Counted from the first letter of the stretch, positions 36,877-46,881 are shown. The stretch: DNA of 59,710 nucleotides from Vibrio galatheae (GCF_000967545.1 NZ_JXXV01000013.1:1-59710); one strand, 5' to 3'. Program-made: numbers and translations. The notes: a model not told the origin generated them from the letters alone.

Positions 36877-38346
36877 ATGCAAGGTTTAGCAAAACTACTC
36901 GTGATTGAAGATGATGCTCAGGCACGAATCAATCTCAGTAATATTTTAGAATTTGTTGGAGAACAGTGTGAGGCGATCACTTCTGAACAACTTGACGATC
37001 TAGATTGGTCTCAGGTTTGGGCTGGTTGTATTCTTGGTTCGCTCAACAACAATGAATTCTCGTCCAAGCTGAGTGATAAATTATCCCAAGCGAACCATAT
37101 TCCTTTACTTATTGCCGGAAAGCATTCTTATCCAGTTGAAGAGCTCACCAATTACGTGGGTGAACTGGAGTATCCGTTAAATTACCCGCAATTAAGTCAA
37201 GCGCTGCGCTACTGTAAAGATTTCTTAGGCCGCAAAGGCGTCAATGTCCCTTCGACATCACGTAAAAACACACTATTTCGTAGCCTTGTCGGCCAAAGCC
37301 ACGGAATTAAAGAAGTTCGTCATCTTATCGAACAAGTTTCTGGAACAGAAGCTAGTGTGCTGATCCTTGGTGAATCGGGGACCGGTAAGGAAGTGGTTGC
37401 GCGAAACATTCATTATCATTCTGCTCGTCGTAATGGTCCTTTTGTGCCGATAAACTGTGGTGCTATACCGCCAGATTTGTTGGAAAGTGAGCTGTTTGGT
37501 CACGAGAAAGGCGCATTTACCGGGGCAATCACATCGCGTAAAGGCCGGTTTGAACTTGCTGAAGGCGGTACGCTTTTCCTCGATGAAATCGGTGATATGC
37601 CGATGCCGATGCAGGTTAAGTTACTCCGAGTGCTGCAGGAGCGCAGTTTCGAGCGTGTTGGCGGTAATACCACAATTCGAGTCAATGTACGCGTTATTGC
37701 GGCCACACACCGTAACTTGGAAAACATGATTGATGATGAGTCATTTCGCGAGGATCTCTACTACCGCTTAAACGTATTTCCGATTGAGATGCCAGCACTA
37801 CGTGACCGCAAAGATGATATTCCTCTATTACTGCAAGAGCTGATGACGAGAATGGAGTCTGAAGGCGCACAGCCGATCTGCTTCACGCCACGCTCAATCA
37901 ACTCTCTGATGGATCACGAATGGCCAGGTAACGTACGCGAACTCGCTAATCTTGTGGAGAGAATGATTATTCTCTACCCAAATAGCTTGGTCGACGTTAA
38001 TCATCTACCGACTAAATATCGCTACAGTGATATCCCTGAGTTCCAACCTGAATACAATACTTTTGAGTCTGTCGAAGAGCAGGAGCGGGATGCGCTGCAA
38101 GACATTTTCTCAGAAAATTTCAGTGTTGTTGAGTCGAATGACTTCTTCCAAGAGCACGACAACGCGCCACAAAGCCTGCCACCGGAAGGTGTCAATCTTA
38201 AGGAAATGCTGGCTGATCTTGAAGTGAATATGATCAACCAAGCGTTAGAAGCGCAGGGGGGAATTGTTGCCCGAGCTGCAGATATGCTAGGCATGCGACG
38301 TACTACATTGGTCGAGAAAATGCGTAAGTACAATTTACAGCGTTAA
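36877..38346 (+). CDS. flrA: Flagellar master regulator FlrA (FlaK), sigma-54-dependent activator
   Basis: Top activator of the polar flagellar hierarchy; with sigma-54 it turns on flrBC and the fliE operon, and in V. cholerae it is antagonised by c-di-GMP. The 489-residue protein has an N-terminal FleQ-type receiver-like domain (about 1-125). The AAA+ domain (about 140-370) carries Walker A GESGTGKE, the sigma-54 contact GAFTGAI and Walker B-like GGTLFLDEIGDMP. The Fis-type helix-turn-helix is at the end (ARAADMLGMRRTTLVEKMRKY). The ribosome site is weak. Confidence 0.95.
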   Translation: MQGLAKLLVIEDDAQARINLSNILEFVGEQCEAITSEQLDDLDWSQVWAGCILGSLNNNEFSSKLSDKLSQANHIPLLIAGKHSYPVEELTNYVGELEYPLNYPQLSQALRYCKDFLGRKGVNVPSTSRKNTLFRSLVGQSHGIKEVRHLIEQVSGTEASVLILGESGTGKEVVARNIHYHSARRNGPFVPINCGAIPPDLLESELFGHEKGAFTGAITSRKGRFELAEGGTLFLDEIGDMPMPMQVKLLRVLQERSFERVGGNTTIRVNVRVIAATHRNLENMIDDESFREDLYYRLNVFPIEMPALRDRKDDIPLLLQELMTRMESEGAQPICFTPRSINSLMDHEWPGNVRELANLVERMIILYPNSLVDVNHLPTKYRYSDIPEFQPEYNTFESVEEQERDALQDIFSENFSVVESNDFFQEHDNAPQSLPPEGVNLKEMLADLEVNMINQALEAQGGIVARAADMLGMRRTTLVEKMRKYNLQR

Positions 38347-38411
38347 AGTATCTAAATTTTGACTGTCAATTTACTGACCAATGAATAACTCGTTGATATA
38401 TAAACAAAATA

Positions 38412-38440
38412 GCCTGGCGTGCCTTTTGCATGCCAGGCTA
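38412..38440 (+). terminator. Hairpin after flrA overlapping the flrBC promoter
   Basis: Arms AGCCTGGC (38412-38419) and GCCAGGCT (38432-38439), extended by a few more pairs, with a short loop. Downstream U-content is modest, so termination may be partial. The -24 and -12 elements of the next promoter lie within this hairpin. Confidence 0.6.
38415..38430 (+). promoter_or_regulatory. Sigma-54 promoter of flrBC
   Basis: TGGCGT-GCCTT-TTGCA at 38415-38430 keeps the invariant GG and GC at -24/-12 with correct spacing. It lies 38 nt upstream of flrB, consistent with FlrA control. Confidence 0.85.
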
Positions 38441-38467
38441 TTGTAGTTTTTAAGGCAGAAATTCGTC

Positions 38468-39529
38468 ATGCAGTTAACCCCGTCGGTAGATAACCCGATG
38501 CCGTTAGGCACATTAGAACAACAAGTAGAACGCTATCAGCAGGTACTCGATGTCATGCCTGCAGGTGTTATTTTGCTTGATACACAAGGCGTTGTTCAGG
38601 AAGCGAATCCAGAAGCGCATCGACTACTGGAAGTCCCACTAGTGGGGGAGAAGTGGTTCGAAGTTATTCAACAGGCGTTTGCACCCCGTGAAGATGATGG
38701 TCATGAAATTTCGCTACGCAATGGGCGTAAAGTGCGTCTTGCTATTTCAGCGTCAAAAACGGGTCAATTAATCTTAATCACCGACTTAACTGAAACCCGT
38801 TTGTTGCAGTCGCGTATCAGCGATTTACAACGTCTGTCTTCGCTTGGACGTATGGTGGCTAGTTTAGCCCATCAAGTACGCACACCATTATCAAGTGCCA
38901 TGCTGTATGCGTCTAACTTGGGGGCGCCAAATCTGCCACCAGCAACCAAAGACCGTTTCCAGGCCAAACTGATGGATCGTCTACATGACCTCGAAAAACA
39001 AGTGAACGATATGCTGTTGTTTGCGAAAGGCGGTGATAACAAAGTCGTTAAGCCGTTTACTGTTGCTGAGTTGGTGACAGAGTTCTCGCCTATGGTCGAA
39101 ACAGCATTGAAAAATAATCAAATCGACTACCATCTGGAAGTTGAAGACCAACAAACCAAGTTACTTGGCAACGTCAATGCAATTGCGTCGGCCTTGAGCA
39201 ATTTGGTTATGAACGCTATTCAAATTGCAGGAAAAGAGTCACAGCTAGATGTGTTTTTCAGAGCGGCAAATGGTGAGCTGAAAATATCCGTTCAAGACAG
39301 CGGGCCAGGGGTCCCTGTCGAATTGCAAAGTAAGATTATGGAACCCTTCTTTACTACGCGTTCACAAGGAACCGGGCTTGGATTAGCTGTAGTCCAAATG
39401 GTCTGTCGTGCGCACGATGGAAGATTAGAATTGATTTCAGAACAGGGTGATGGCGCATGCTTTACAGTGTGCATACCGCTCGAACGTTCCCCTCAAACTG
39501 AACCACAAGCGATGACTGGAGAAGCATAA
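38468..39529 (+). CDS. flrB: Flagellar sensor histidine kinase FlrB (FlaL)
   Basis: Cytoplasmic kinase that phosphorylates FlrC. The 353-residue protein has a PAS domain (about 20-105), a HisKA dimerisation helix with the phospho-accepting H135 in SLAHQVRTPLSSAMLYASNL, and an HATPase domain. Its N, G1 and G2 boxes are seen in LSNLVMNAIQIA, VQDSGPGVP and TRSQGTGLGLAVVQM. No membrane segment is present, so it senses a cytoplasmic cue, probably basal-body assembly. The stop overlaps the flrC start by one base. Confidence 0.95.
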   Translation: MQLTPSVDNPMPLGTLEQQVERYQQVLDVMPAGVILLDTQGVVQEANPEAHRLLEVPLVGEKWFEVIQQAFAPREDDGHEISLRNGRKVRLAISASKTGQLILITDLTETRLLQSRISDLQRLSSLGRMVASLAHQVRTPLSSAMLYASNLGAPNLPPATKDRFQAKLMDRLHDLEKQVNDMLLFAKGGDNKVVKPFTVAELVTEFSPMVETALKNNQIDYHLEVEDQQTKLLGNVNAIASALSNLVMNAIQIAGKESQLDVFFRAANGELKISVQDSGPGVPVELQSKIMEPFFTTRSQGTGLGLAVVQMVCRAHDGRLELISEQGDGACFTVCIPLERSPQTEPQAMTGEA

Positions 39530-40929
39530 TGGCTCAAAGCAAAGTACTTATCGTAGAAGATGATGAAGGCCTACGTGAAGCGTTAGTCGACACTTTGGCT
39601 CTAGCAGGCTACGAATGGCTTGAAGCAGACAGTGCTGAAGATGCCTTAGTTAAACTCAAGTCGAACAGCGTTGATATTGTTGTGTCAGACGTGCAAATGG
39701 CGGGCATGGGTGGTTTAGCGCTACTCAGAAACATCAAACAGCATTGGCCTAATCTACCTGTGTTACTTATGACCGCCTATGCCAACATTGAAGATGCGGT
39801 GTCTGCGATGAAAGATGGCGCGATTGACTACATGGCTAAGCCGTTTGCACCGGAAGTTCTGCTTAATATGGTCAGTCGTTACGCACCAGTCAAATCCGAT
39901 GACAATGGTGACGCTGTGGTGGCTGATGAGAAAAGTATCAAGCTACTCGCCCTGGCTGACAAAGTCGCCAAAACTGATGCCAGTGTGATGGTGCTAGGTC
40001 CAAGTGGATCCGGTAAAGAAGTGATGTCGCGCTATATCCATAACGCGTCGAATCGTAAAGATGGCCCCTTCATTGCAATTAACTGTGCCGCGATTCCAGA
40101 TAATATGCTGGAAGCAACACTATTTGGTTATGAAAAAGGTGCCTTTACTGGCGCGGTACAAGCGTGTCCGGGTAAGTTTGAACAAGCCCAAGGCGGAACC
40201 ATATTACTTGATGAAATCAGTGAAATGGACTTAAGTCTGCAAGCTAAACTATTGCGCGTTCTACAAGAGCGTGAAGTGGAACGCTTGGGTAGTCGTAAGA
40301 GCATCAAGCTCGATGTGCGCGTGTTGGCAACGAGTAACCGCGATCTCAAGTTGTATGTTCAAGAAGGTAACTTCCGTGAAGATTTATATTACCGCCTAAA
40401 TGTATTCCCAATTATTTGGCCTGCTCTGTGTGAACGTCAAGGCGATATCGAGCCACTTGCGCAGCACCTAGTCGAGCGTCATTGCCAAAAACTGGGTATG
40501 CCAGTTCCTAGCGTTACCACGAGCGCAATCAATAAGCTATTGAGCTATAGCTGGCCGGGTAATGTGCGCGAACTTGACAACGTCGTGCAAAGAGCGCTGA
40601 TCCTGTCCGAAAATAGTCAGATTGATGCTGAGCACATCCTTCTTGAAGGATTAGATTGGCAAGACGCGTCAAGTTTGCAGGTTGCGGTCGAGCAAGGAGA
40701 CAGTGTCGTGCCAAGCGTCAAACCCATTGCTGAACAAAACAGTCCTTTGACTTCAAATAGTGGTTTAGGTGGCGAGCTTCGCGATCAGGAATACGCAATT
40801 ATTCTCGATACGCTAGAAGAATGTAATGGTCGACGTAAAGAAATGGCAGAAAAACTGGGTATTAGCCCGCGAACCTTACGCTACAAGTTAGCGAAAATGC
40901 GTGACGCAGGGATTGAAATTCCAAACTAA
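39529..40929 (+). CDS. flrC: Flagellar response regulator FlrC (FlaM), sigma-54 activator
   Basis: NtrC-type activator of middle and late flagellar genes. The 466-residue protein has a receiver domain with phospho-acceptor D54 in IVVSDVQMAGMGG and an AAA+ domain with Walker A GPSGSGKE and the sigma-54 loop GAFTGAV. The C-terminal Fis helix-turn-helix is RRKEMAEKLGISPRTLRYKLAKM. It is translationally coupled to flrB (ATAATGG junction). FlrC probably acts on the fliE, fliK and other sigma-54 promoters. Confidence 0.96.
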   Translation: MAQSKVLIVEDDEGLREALVDTLALAGYEWLEADSAEDALVKLKSNSVDIVVSDVQMAGMGGLALLRNIKQHWPNLPVLLMTAYANIEDAVSAMKDGAIDYMAKPFAPEVLLNMVSRYAPVKSDDNGDAVVADEKSIKLLALADKVAKTDASVMVLGPSGSGKEVMSRYIHNASNRKDGPFIAINCAAIPDNMLEATLFGYEKGAFTGAVQACPGKFEQAQGGTILLDEISEMDLSLQAKLLRVLQEREVERLGSRKSIKLDVRVLATSNRDLKLYVQEGNFREDLYYRLNVFPIIWPALCERQGDIEPLAQHLVERHCQKLGMPVPSVTTSAINKLLSYSWPGNVRELDNVVQRALILSENSQIDAEHILLEGLDWQDASSLQVAVEQGDSVVPSVKPIAEQNSPLTSNSGLGGELRDQEYAIILDTLEECNGRRKEMAEKLGISPRTLRYKLAKMRDAGIEIPN

Positions 40930-40956
40930 AGTGTTATTTTTCCACTAATACTGACG

Positions 40957-40972
40957 TGGCACGAAGGTTGCA
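40957..40972 (+). promoter_or_regulatory. Sigma-54 promoter of the fliE operon
   Basis: TGGCAC-GAAGG-TTGCA at 40957-40972, a consensus -24/-12 promoter, 53 nt upstream of fliE. Confidence 0.93.
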
Positions 40973-41025
40973 GCGTCAGTAGTCCAACACTAATTTAAGT
41001 CAAAGAGTTGACTACTGAGGTTTTG

Positions 41026-41337
41026 ATGAGAATTGACGGTTTTCAAAACGAAATGCAAGCAATGATGTTTGAGGCAAGTGCAACCAAGCCGACTGCGACA
41101 GGGCAAACTGTCGGTGCAGACTTTGGTCAGTTGCTTAATAATGCAATTAATAACGTCAATGGTCTCTCAAAAACGTCTAGCGACCTACAAACAAGGTTCG
41201 ATCGCGGCGATGCCGATGTGTCACTCTCTGATGTCATGATTGCTAGAAACAAATCCAGCGTTGCATTTGAAGCTACAATTCAAGTACGTAACAAGCTCGT
41301 TGAAGCGTACAAAGAATTGATGAACATGCCAGTATAA
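41026..41337 (+). CDS. fliE: Flagellar hook-basal body complex protein FliE
   Basis: Links the MS ring to the proximal rod and gates export. The 103-residue form starts at the ATG at 41026 (MRIDGFQNEMQAMMFEASA), with a TGAGG ribosome site 5 nt upstream. A TTG 18 nt earlier in frame is rejected. Family features include the DFGQLLNNAINNVNGL helix and the C-terminal SDVMIARNKSSVAFEATIQVRNKLVEAYKELMNMPV. It is the first gene of the sigma-54 operon. Confidence 0.96.
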   Translation: MRIDGFQNEMQAMMFEASATKPTATGQTVGADFGQLLNNAINNVNGLSKTSSDLQTRFDRGDADVSLSDVMIARNKSSVAFEATIQVRNKLVEAYKELMNMPV

Positions 41338-41352
41338 AGTTAGGTAAAATCT

Positions 41353-43101
41353 GTGTCAGAGCAAAATTCATCCACTGATCTAACCGTTACCGAAGGTACT
41401 GGAGAAGGCGCAATGATGGCAACGTCAGATCTTGATACGCAAGTACAGAACCCAGATTTGGATGAAAAATCGAGTTCTAAATTTGACATGGCAGTGGGCG
41501 ATCTCGACTTATTGCGTCAGGTAGTGCTTGTTCTTTCTATCTCAATTTGTGTCGCTTTGATCGTCATGTTGTTCTTTTGGGTCAAAGAGCCTGAAATGCG
41601 CCCGCTTGGTGTTTACGACACAGAAGAATTAATCCCAGTCCTTGATTATCTCGATCAGCAAAAACTCGATTACAAGCTAGAAGGCAACACCATCTTAGTG
41701 CCGACCAGTGACTTCAACTCCTTGAAGCTTGATATGGCACGCGCCGGCCTCAATCAAGAGAAACAAGCGGGAGACGATATTCTGTTGCAAGACATGGGAT
41801 TCGGTGTCTCGCAGCGTCTAGAGCAAGAGCGACTCAAATTAAGTCGTGAACGCCAGCTTTCTAAAGCGATCGAAGAGATGAAGCAGGTACGCAAAGCTCG
41901 CGTATTGCTGGCTTTGCCGAAACAGAGCGTATTTGTCAGACATAACCAAGAAGCATCAGCATCGGTATTTTTAACCCTAAAAACTGGGGCGAATCTCAAA
42001 CAAGAAGAGGTCGATTCGGTAGTGGACATGGTTGCTAGTGCGGTGCCTGGGATGAAACCCAATAAAATTACCGTGACCGACCAACATGGCCGCTTGTTGA
42101 GCTCAGGCTCTCAAGACCCAGCTTCATCCGCTCGTCGTAAAGAACACGAGCTGGAGAGAAAACAAGAACAAGCGCTGCGCGATAAAATTGACTCGGTATT
42201 GATCCCAATTCTTGGCTTTGGTAACTACACCGCGCAAGTGGACATCGAACTCGACTTCAGTGCAGTTGAGCAAACCAGCAAGCGTTTTGACCCGAATACA
42301 CCTTCAACTCGCAGCGAATACACACTTGAAGATTACAACAACGGTAATGTGGTCGCAGGGGTTCCTGGCGCATTAAGCAATCAGCCTCCAGCGGACGCTT
42401 CAATTCCACAAGATGTTGCGCAAATGAAAGATGGTACAACCTTAGGTCAAGGTTCAGTGCATAAAGAAGCCACGCGTAACTTTGAGCTTGATACCACCAT
42501 TAGCCATGAGCGTCGTCAAACGGGTGTCGTTAATCGTCAGACTGTTGCTGTAGCGGTCAAAAACCGCGCAGTGGTTAATCCAGATACGGGTGAAACCAGC
42601 TACCAGCCTATTTCAGATGCTGAACTAAACTCTATTAAGCAGCTTTTGATTGGTACTGTAGGATTCAGTGAAGCGCGCGGTGATTTGCTTAATGTATTGA
42701 GCATGCAGTTTGCCGAACCTGAAGTCGAAGTGATGGCGGATGTGCCTATCTGGGAGCACCCTAACTTTAATGACTGGATCCGTTGGTTCGCAAGTGCGTT
42801 GGTTATCATTGTCGTCGTATTAGTATTAGTACGCCCAGCGATGAAGAAACTACTCAACCCTGCGTCTGATGAAGATGACGATCAACTTTACGGACCAGAT
42901 GGGCTGCCAATTGGCGCTGGTGGTGAAACTAGCTTGATTGGTAGTGACCTAGACGGTGGTGAGTTATTTGAGTTTGGCTCAAGCATTGACTTGCCTAACC
43001 TCCACAAAGATGAAGATGTGCTTAAAGCGGTACGTGCACTTGTAGCTAACGAACCTGAACTTGCAGCACAAGTAGTGAAGAATTGGATGCAGGATGCCTA
43101 A
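41353..43101 (+). CDS. fliF: Flagellar MS-ring protein FliF
   Basis: Forms the membrane-embedded MS ring that houses the export gate. The 582-residue protein starts at GTG. It has an N-terminal transmembrane helix (about 57-80) and periplasmic ring-building motifs in the middle, including SRERQLSKAIEEMKQVRKARVLLALP. A second transmembrane helix is at about 475-495, and the C-terminal FliG-binding segment is DEDVLKAVRALVANEPELAAQVVKNWMQ. fliG overlaps its end by 8 nt. Confidence 0.97.
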   Translation: MSEQNSSTDLTVTEGTGEGAMMATSDLDTQVQNPDLDEKSSSKFDMAVGDLDLLRQVVLVLSISICVALIVMLFFWVKEPEMRPLGVYDTEELIPVLDYLDQQKLDYKLEGNTILVPTSDFNSLKLDMARAGLNQEKQAGDDILLQDMGFGVSQRLEQERLKLSRERQLSKAIEEMKQVRKARVLLALPKQSVFVRHNQEASASVFLTLKTGANLKQEEVDSVVDMVASAVPGMKPNKITVTDQHGRLLSSGSQDPASSARRKEHELERKQEQALRDKIDSVLIPILGFGNYTAQVDIELDFSAVEQTSKRFDPNTPSTRSEYTLEDYNNGNVVAGVPGALSNQPPADASIPQDVAQMKDGTTLGQGSVHKEATRNFELDTTISHERRQTGVVNRQTVAVAVKNRAVVNPDTGETSYQPISDAELNSIKQLLIGTVGFSEARGDLLNVLSMQFAEPEVEVMADVPIWEHPNFNDWIRWFASALVIIVVVLVLVRPAMKKLLNPASDEDDDQLYGPDGLPIGAGGETSLIGSDLDGGELFEFGSSIDLPNLHKDEDVLKAVRALVANEPELAAQVVKNWMQDA

Positions 43102-44149
43102 CGAATTAGTTCCACAGCAAGAGGGCGGTGAGGTAGTAGAAAACACCGTCGATATTTCAACCATCCCGGGTGAAGAGCGCGCGGCAATTCTGTTGCTCAG
43201 TCTTAATGAGGAAGATGCTGCGGGGATCATTCGCCATTTGGAGCCTAAACAGGTTCAGCGAGTGGGTAGTGCTATGGCGCGTGCCTCTGATCTGAGTCAA
43301 GACAAAGTTGGCGCGGTTCACCGTGCTTTCCTCGAAGATATTCAGAAATACACCAATATTGGTATGGGCAGTGAAGACTTTATGCGCAATGCCCTTGTCG
43401 CCGCATTGGGTGAGGATAAAGCCAATAACCTTGTTGACCAAATCTTACTTGGTACTGGGTCGAAAGGTTTGGATTCACTCAAGTGGATGGATCCTCGTCA
43501 GGTGGCCAGCATCATTATCAATGAGCACCCTCAAATTCAAACGATTGTGTTGTCTTACCTTGAGCCTGACCAGTCTGCTGAAATCCTATCTCAGTTTGCC
43601 GAACGTGACCGTCTCGATCTGATGATGCGTATCGCTAACCTTGAAGAAGTTCAGCCTTCAGCTTTGGCCGAATTGAACGAGATTATGGAGAAGCAGTTCG
43701 CAGGTCAAGCTGGGGCACAAGCGGCCAAAATTGGCGGCCTGAAAGCGGCAGCAGAGATCATGAACTACATGGATAACAATGTCGAAGGTATCTTGATGGA
43801 GCAGATTCGCGATCAAGACGAAGACATGGCGACTCAGATTCAAGATCTTATGTTTGTGTTCGAAAACCTTATCGAAGTCGACGACCAAGGCATTCAGAAA
43901 TTGCTGCGTGATGTACCACAAGATGCGCTTCAACGTGCACTTAAAGGTGCTGACGATACACTGCGTGAGAAGATCTTCAAGAATATGTCTAAACGTGCTG
44001 CTGAGATGATGCGCGATGATCTCGAGGCTATGCCGCCAATTAAGGTGTCGGATGTTGAAGCAGCGCAAAAAGAAGTGTTGGCGATTGCAAGACGCATGGC
44101 TGATTCTGGTGAGATTATGCTAGGCGGCGGCGCTGACGAGTTCTTATAA
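43094..44149 (+). CDS. fliG: Flagellar motor switch protein FliG
   Basis: C-ring protein that binds FliF and takes torque from PomA. It has 351 residues with the three FliG domains: the N-terminal part (GEERAAILLLSLNEEDAAGIIRHLEPKQVQ), a middle armadillo-like domain with the ADEHPQ-type motif seen as NEHPQIQTIVLSYL, and a C-terminal domain with the charged torque helix (DDTLREKIFKNMSKRAAEMMRDD). It overlaps fliF by 8 nt. Confidence 0.97.
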   Translation: MPNELVPQQEGGEVVENTVDISTIPGEERAAILLLSLNEEDAAGIIRHLEPKQVQRVGSAMARASDLSQDKVGAVHRAFLEDIQKYTNIGMGSEDFMRNALVAALGEDKANNLVDQILLGTGSKGLDSLKWMDPRQVASIIINEHPQIQTIVLSYLEPDQSAEILSQFAERDRLDLMMRIANLEEVQPSALAELNEIMEKQFAGQAGAQAAKIGGLKAAAEIMNYMDNNVEGILMEQIRDQDEDMATQIQDLMFVFENLIEVDDQGIQKLLRDVPQDALQRALKGADDTLREKIFKNMSKRAAEMMRDDLEAMPPIKVSDVEAAQKEVLAIARRMADSGEIMLGGGADEFL

Positions 44150-44169
44150 CAAAGTGAATTAAGGTATCT

Positions 44170-44970
44170 ATGTCTTTGGAAAGAAAACGCGGATTTTTGC
44201 GCTTAGAGGATGACGAGTTGGTTGAAAAACCAGAACGTTGGGGTATGCCTGATTACACCTCGCAAACTCACAAACAAGCCAAAGAAACAGCAATGAATTA
44301 CGATCCAAGCTGGATGCCGATTGCTGATCCCGTAGAAGAGGAGGAGCCTAAACAGCTCACTCAAGAAGAGATAGATCTGATCAAGCAGCAAGCCTATCAG
44401 GAAGGCTTGCATCAAGGTCAAGAAGCTGGCTTTAAACAGGGCTATGAAAAAGGCAAACAGCAAGGCGTTCAAGATGGTCACCAAGAAGGGCTAGAAGCAG
44501 GTAAAATCGAAGGTGTTGCAACTGGTCAAGAATTCATCCAGCAACAAGTGCAAACTTTTGTAAACCTAGCGAATCAATTTGCTCAGCCATTGGAACTGAT
44601 GAATGCCCAAGTCGAAAAGCAGCTTGTCGATATGGTACTGACGTTGGTCAAAGAAGTGGTGCATGTTGAAGTTCAGACTAATCCTCAAGTTATCTTGGAT
44701 ACCATCAAACAGTCCGTTGAATCACTACCTATCTCTGGTCATGCTATTACCTTGAAACTTCACCCAGATGACGTAGAAATCATCCGTTCATCTTATGGGG
44801 CCGACGAATTAGAGTTCCGTAATTGGACATTAATGTCCGAGCCAGCCCTTAATCGTGGTGATGTCCAGATTGAGGCGGGTGAGTCGAGTGTCAACTACCG
44901 TATGGAAGATCGCATTCGCAGTGTTATCCAAAGCTTTTGTGGAGTGAATCGCCACCAAGGTGGTGAGTAG
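44170..44970 (+). CDS. fliH: Flagellar export ATPase regulator FliH
   Basis: Binds and regulates the FliI ATPase and links it to FliN. The 266-residue protein has a charged N-terminus with conserved aromatic residues. A long GxxxG-repeat helix follows at about 75-118 ([18 protein letters not shown] and onward), a known feature of FliH, and then a V-ATPase-like C-terminal domain. Its stop shares a base with the fliI start. Confidence 0.94.
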   Translation: MSLERKRGFLRLEDDELVEKPERWGMPDYTSQTHKQAKETAMNYDPSWMPIADPVEEEEPKQLTQEEIDLIKQQAYQEGLHQGQEAGFKQGYEKGKQQGVQDGHQEGLEAGKIEGVATGQEFIQQQVQTFVNLANQFAQPLELMNAQVEKQLVDMVLTLVKEVVHVEVQTNPQVILDTIKQSVESLPISGHAITLKLHPDDVEIIRSSYGADELEFRNWTLMSEPALNRGDVQIEAGESSVNYRMEDRIRSVIQSFCGVNRHQGGE

Positions 44971-46292
44971 TGCTCGCCCTCGCCGACCGTTTATCCCAAT
45001 ACAAAACTCAAGGCCTCACTTGTCGCCCTGTTGCGGCAGGTAAGTTAGTTCGCGTTGTGGGTTTAACCTTAGAAGCCACGGGATGCCGAGCGCCAATAGG
45101 TAGCCTATGTAAAGTGGAAACCATGCACGGGGAAATGGAAGCTGAGGTGGTGGGCTTTTCTGGTGAAAGTTTATACCTGATGCCCAGCGAACAGATTACT
45201 GGCGTACTGCCGGGGGCGAAAGTGACGCCACTAACCAGTGAGTCTGGTTTGCCTGTGGGTATGGAGCTGCTGGGCCGCGTGATTGACGGTGTCGGCAATC
45301 CGCTCGATGGGCTTGGTCCTATCTATACCGAAAAGCGAGCTTCGTTTAACGCCGAGCCGATTAATCCTCTCGCACGAAAACCGATTTCCGAGCCACTCGA
45401 TGTTGGCATCAAGGCAATCAATGGTCTTTTGACGGTGGGTAAAGGTCAGCGTATTGGTCTATTTGCTGGTTCTGGTGTGGGTAAATCGGTCACCTTAGGC
45501 ATGATGACTCGCGGTACCACGGCGCAGGTGGTTGTCGTTGGCTTGATTGGTGAGCGTGGCCGAGAAGTCAAAGAGTTTATCGAAGAAATCTTAGGGGTTG
45601 ATGGTCGTCAGCGTTCCGTTGTGGTTGCCGCACCTGCCGATTCTTCGCCATTAATGCGCTTGAAAGGGTGCCAAACTGCATTGACCATTGCGGAATATTT
45701 CCGCGATCAGGGGTTAGATGTGTTGCTATTAATGGATTCACTAACTCGTTTCGCACAAGCGCAGCGTGAAATTGCCCTTTCTGTGGGTGAACCGCCAGCA
45801 ACCAAAGGCTACCCACCTTCTGTATTCGCTAAACTGCCAGCGTTGGTTGAACGTGCGGGTAATGGTAGCCCAGAGCAAGGTTCAATTACGGCATTCTTTA
45901 CTGTTTTGACCGAAGGGGATGACTTACAAGACCCGATCGCCGACGCGTCTCGGGCAATTCTAGATGGTCACGTCGTTTTGTCCCGTGAGATGGCTGATGC
46001 TGGTCATTATCCAGCGATTGACGTTGAAAAATCTGTCAGTCGTGTCATGCCACAAATCACCTCAGAAGAGCATGTGCTAATGTCAAAAGCGGTGCGACAG
46101 GTTCTTTCGGTATGCCGTAAAAATCAAGATTTGGTCTCGATTGGGGCGTATAAGCCAGGGACTGATCCTGCAATCGATGGCGCATTTACAATCAAACCAA
46201 AATTGGACGGCTATTTGCAACAAGCGATGAAAGAGACGGTTCCCTACGATATGTGCATTAATATGCTGCGTGGATTACTACAAGGCGAGTAA
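44970..46292 (+). CDS. fliI: Flagellum-specific export ATPase FliI
   Basis: Hexameric ATPase of the flagellar type III export apparatus. The 440-residue protein begins at GTG, overlapping the fliH stop by one base. The Walker A motif [15 protein letters not shown] (about 166-180), the Walker B strand [18 protein letters not shown] and the conserved [20 protein letters not shown] are all visible. The family is F1-beta related. fliJ follows after 6 nt. Confidence 0.97.
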   Translation: MLALADRLSQYKTQGLTCRPVAAGKLVRVVGLTLEATGCRAPIGSLCKVETMHGEMEAEVVGFSGESLYLMPSEQITGVLPGAKVTPLTSESGLPVGMELLGRVIDGVGNPLDGLGPIYTEKRASFNAEPINPLARKPISEPLDVGIKAINGLLTVGKGQRIGLFAGSGVGKSVTLGMMTRGTTAQVVVVGLIGERGREVKEFIEEILGVDGRQRSVVVAAPADSSPLMRLKGCQTALTIAEYFRDQGLDVLLLMDSLTRFAQAQREIALSVGEPPATKGYPPSVFAKLPALVERAGNGSPEQGSITAFFTVLTEGDDLQDPIADASRAILDGHVVLSREMADAGHYPAIDVEKSVSRVMPQITSEEHVLMSKAVRQVLSVCRKNQDLVSIGAYKPGTDPAIDGAFTIKPKLDGYLQQAMKETVPYDMCINMLRGLLQGE

Positions 46293-46298
46293 TAGGCA

Positions 46299-46739
46299 AT
46301 GGACAACGCACTGGAATTTCTTTTAGAACAAGCGACACAGCGTGAGAATCAAGCGGTACTGGCGCTTAATCAGGCACGCAACGAGCTAGATGGGTACTAC
46401 CAGCAGTTGGAACAGATTGAGAAGTATCGTCTTGATTACTGCCAACAACTGGTTGACCGTGGTCAGAAGGGGCTAACTGCGAGTCAATACAGCCACCTCA
46501 ATCGCTTCTTAACCACGCTTGATGAAACGCTAGCGAAGCAAAAACAAGCCGAAGCACATTTTAAAAGCCAAGTGGAAGGCTGTGAGCAGAACTGGCTTGA
46601 ATGTCGCAAACAGCGTCGCTCGTACGAATGGATGATAGAAAAGAGACAAGCAGAGAAAGAACGTTTGCAAAACATTCGAGAGCAGAAGCAGATGGACGAG
46701 TTCTCAACCCTTCAGTTTTCCCGTCGTAGCTTGAACTAA
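46299..46739 (+). CDS. fliJ: Flagellar export chaperone FliJ
   Basis: A 146-residue coiled-coil protein that inserts into the FliI ring and couples ATP hydrolysis to export. The whole sequence is a helical hairpin rich in Gln, Glu, Lys and Arg (LEQATQRENQAVLALNQARN, KRQAEKERLQNIREQKQMDE). It is the last gene of the fliE-fliJ block. A 142-nt gap containing a sigma-54 promoter separates it from fliK. Confidence 0.93.
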   Translation: MDNALEFLLEQATQRENQAVLALNQARNELDGYYQQLEQIEKYRLDYCQQLVDRGQKGLTASQYSHLNRFLTTLDETLAKQKQAEAHFKSQVEGCEQNWLECRKQRRSYEWMIEKRQAEKERLQNIREQKQMDEFSTLQFSRRSLN

Positions 46740-46779
46740 GTTCACATCACTGGCTAGATTGTCACTCCGGACGTCTATT

Positions 46780-46795
46780 TGGCGTACTTCTTGCA
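46780..46795 (+). promoter_or_regulatory. Sigma-54 promoter upstream of fliK
   Basis: TGGCGT-ACTTC-TTGCA at 46780-46795 has the invariant GG/GC pair and spacing, 86 nt before fliK. It would let fliK-flhB be expressed separately from fliEFGHIJ. Confidence 0.85.
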
Positions 46796-46881
46796 GTTAA
46801 ACATTAAAAATGTATGCAATCCTATAGGCATCTTGCCGCCGACAGTTTGACTGGCGCTGCGCAATAGAGAGTGAATCTGAT

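Noticed and set aside
43658..44068. 136-codon minus-strand frame over fliG
   Set aside because: It lies entirely within fliG and shows no recognisable domain.
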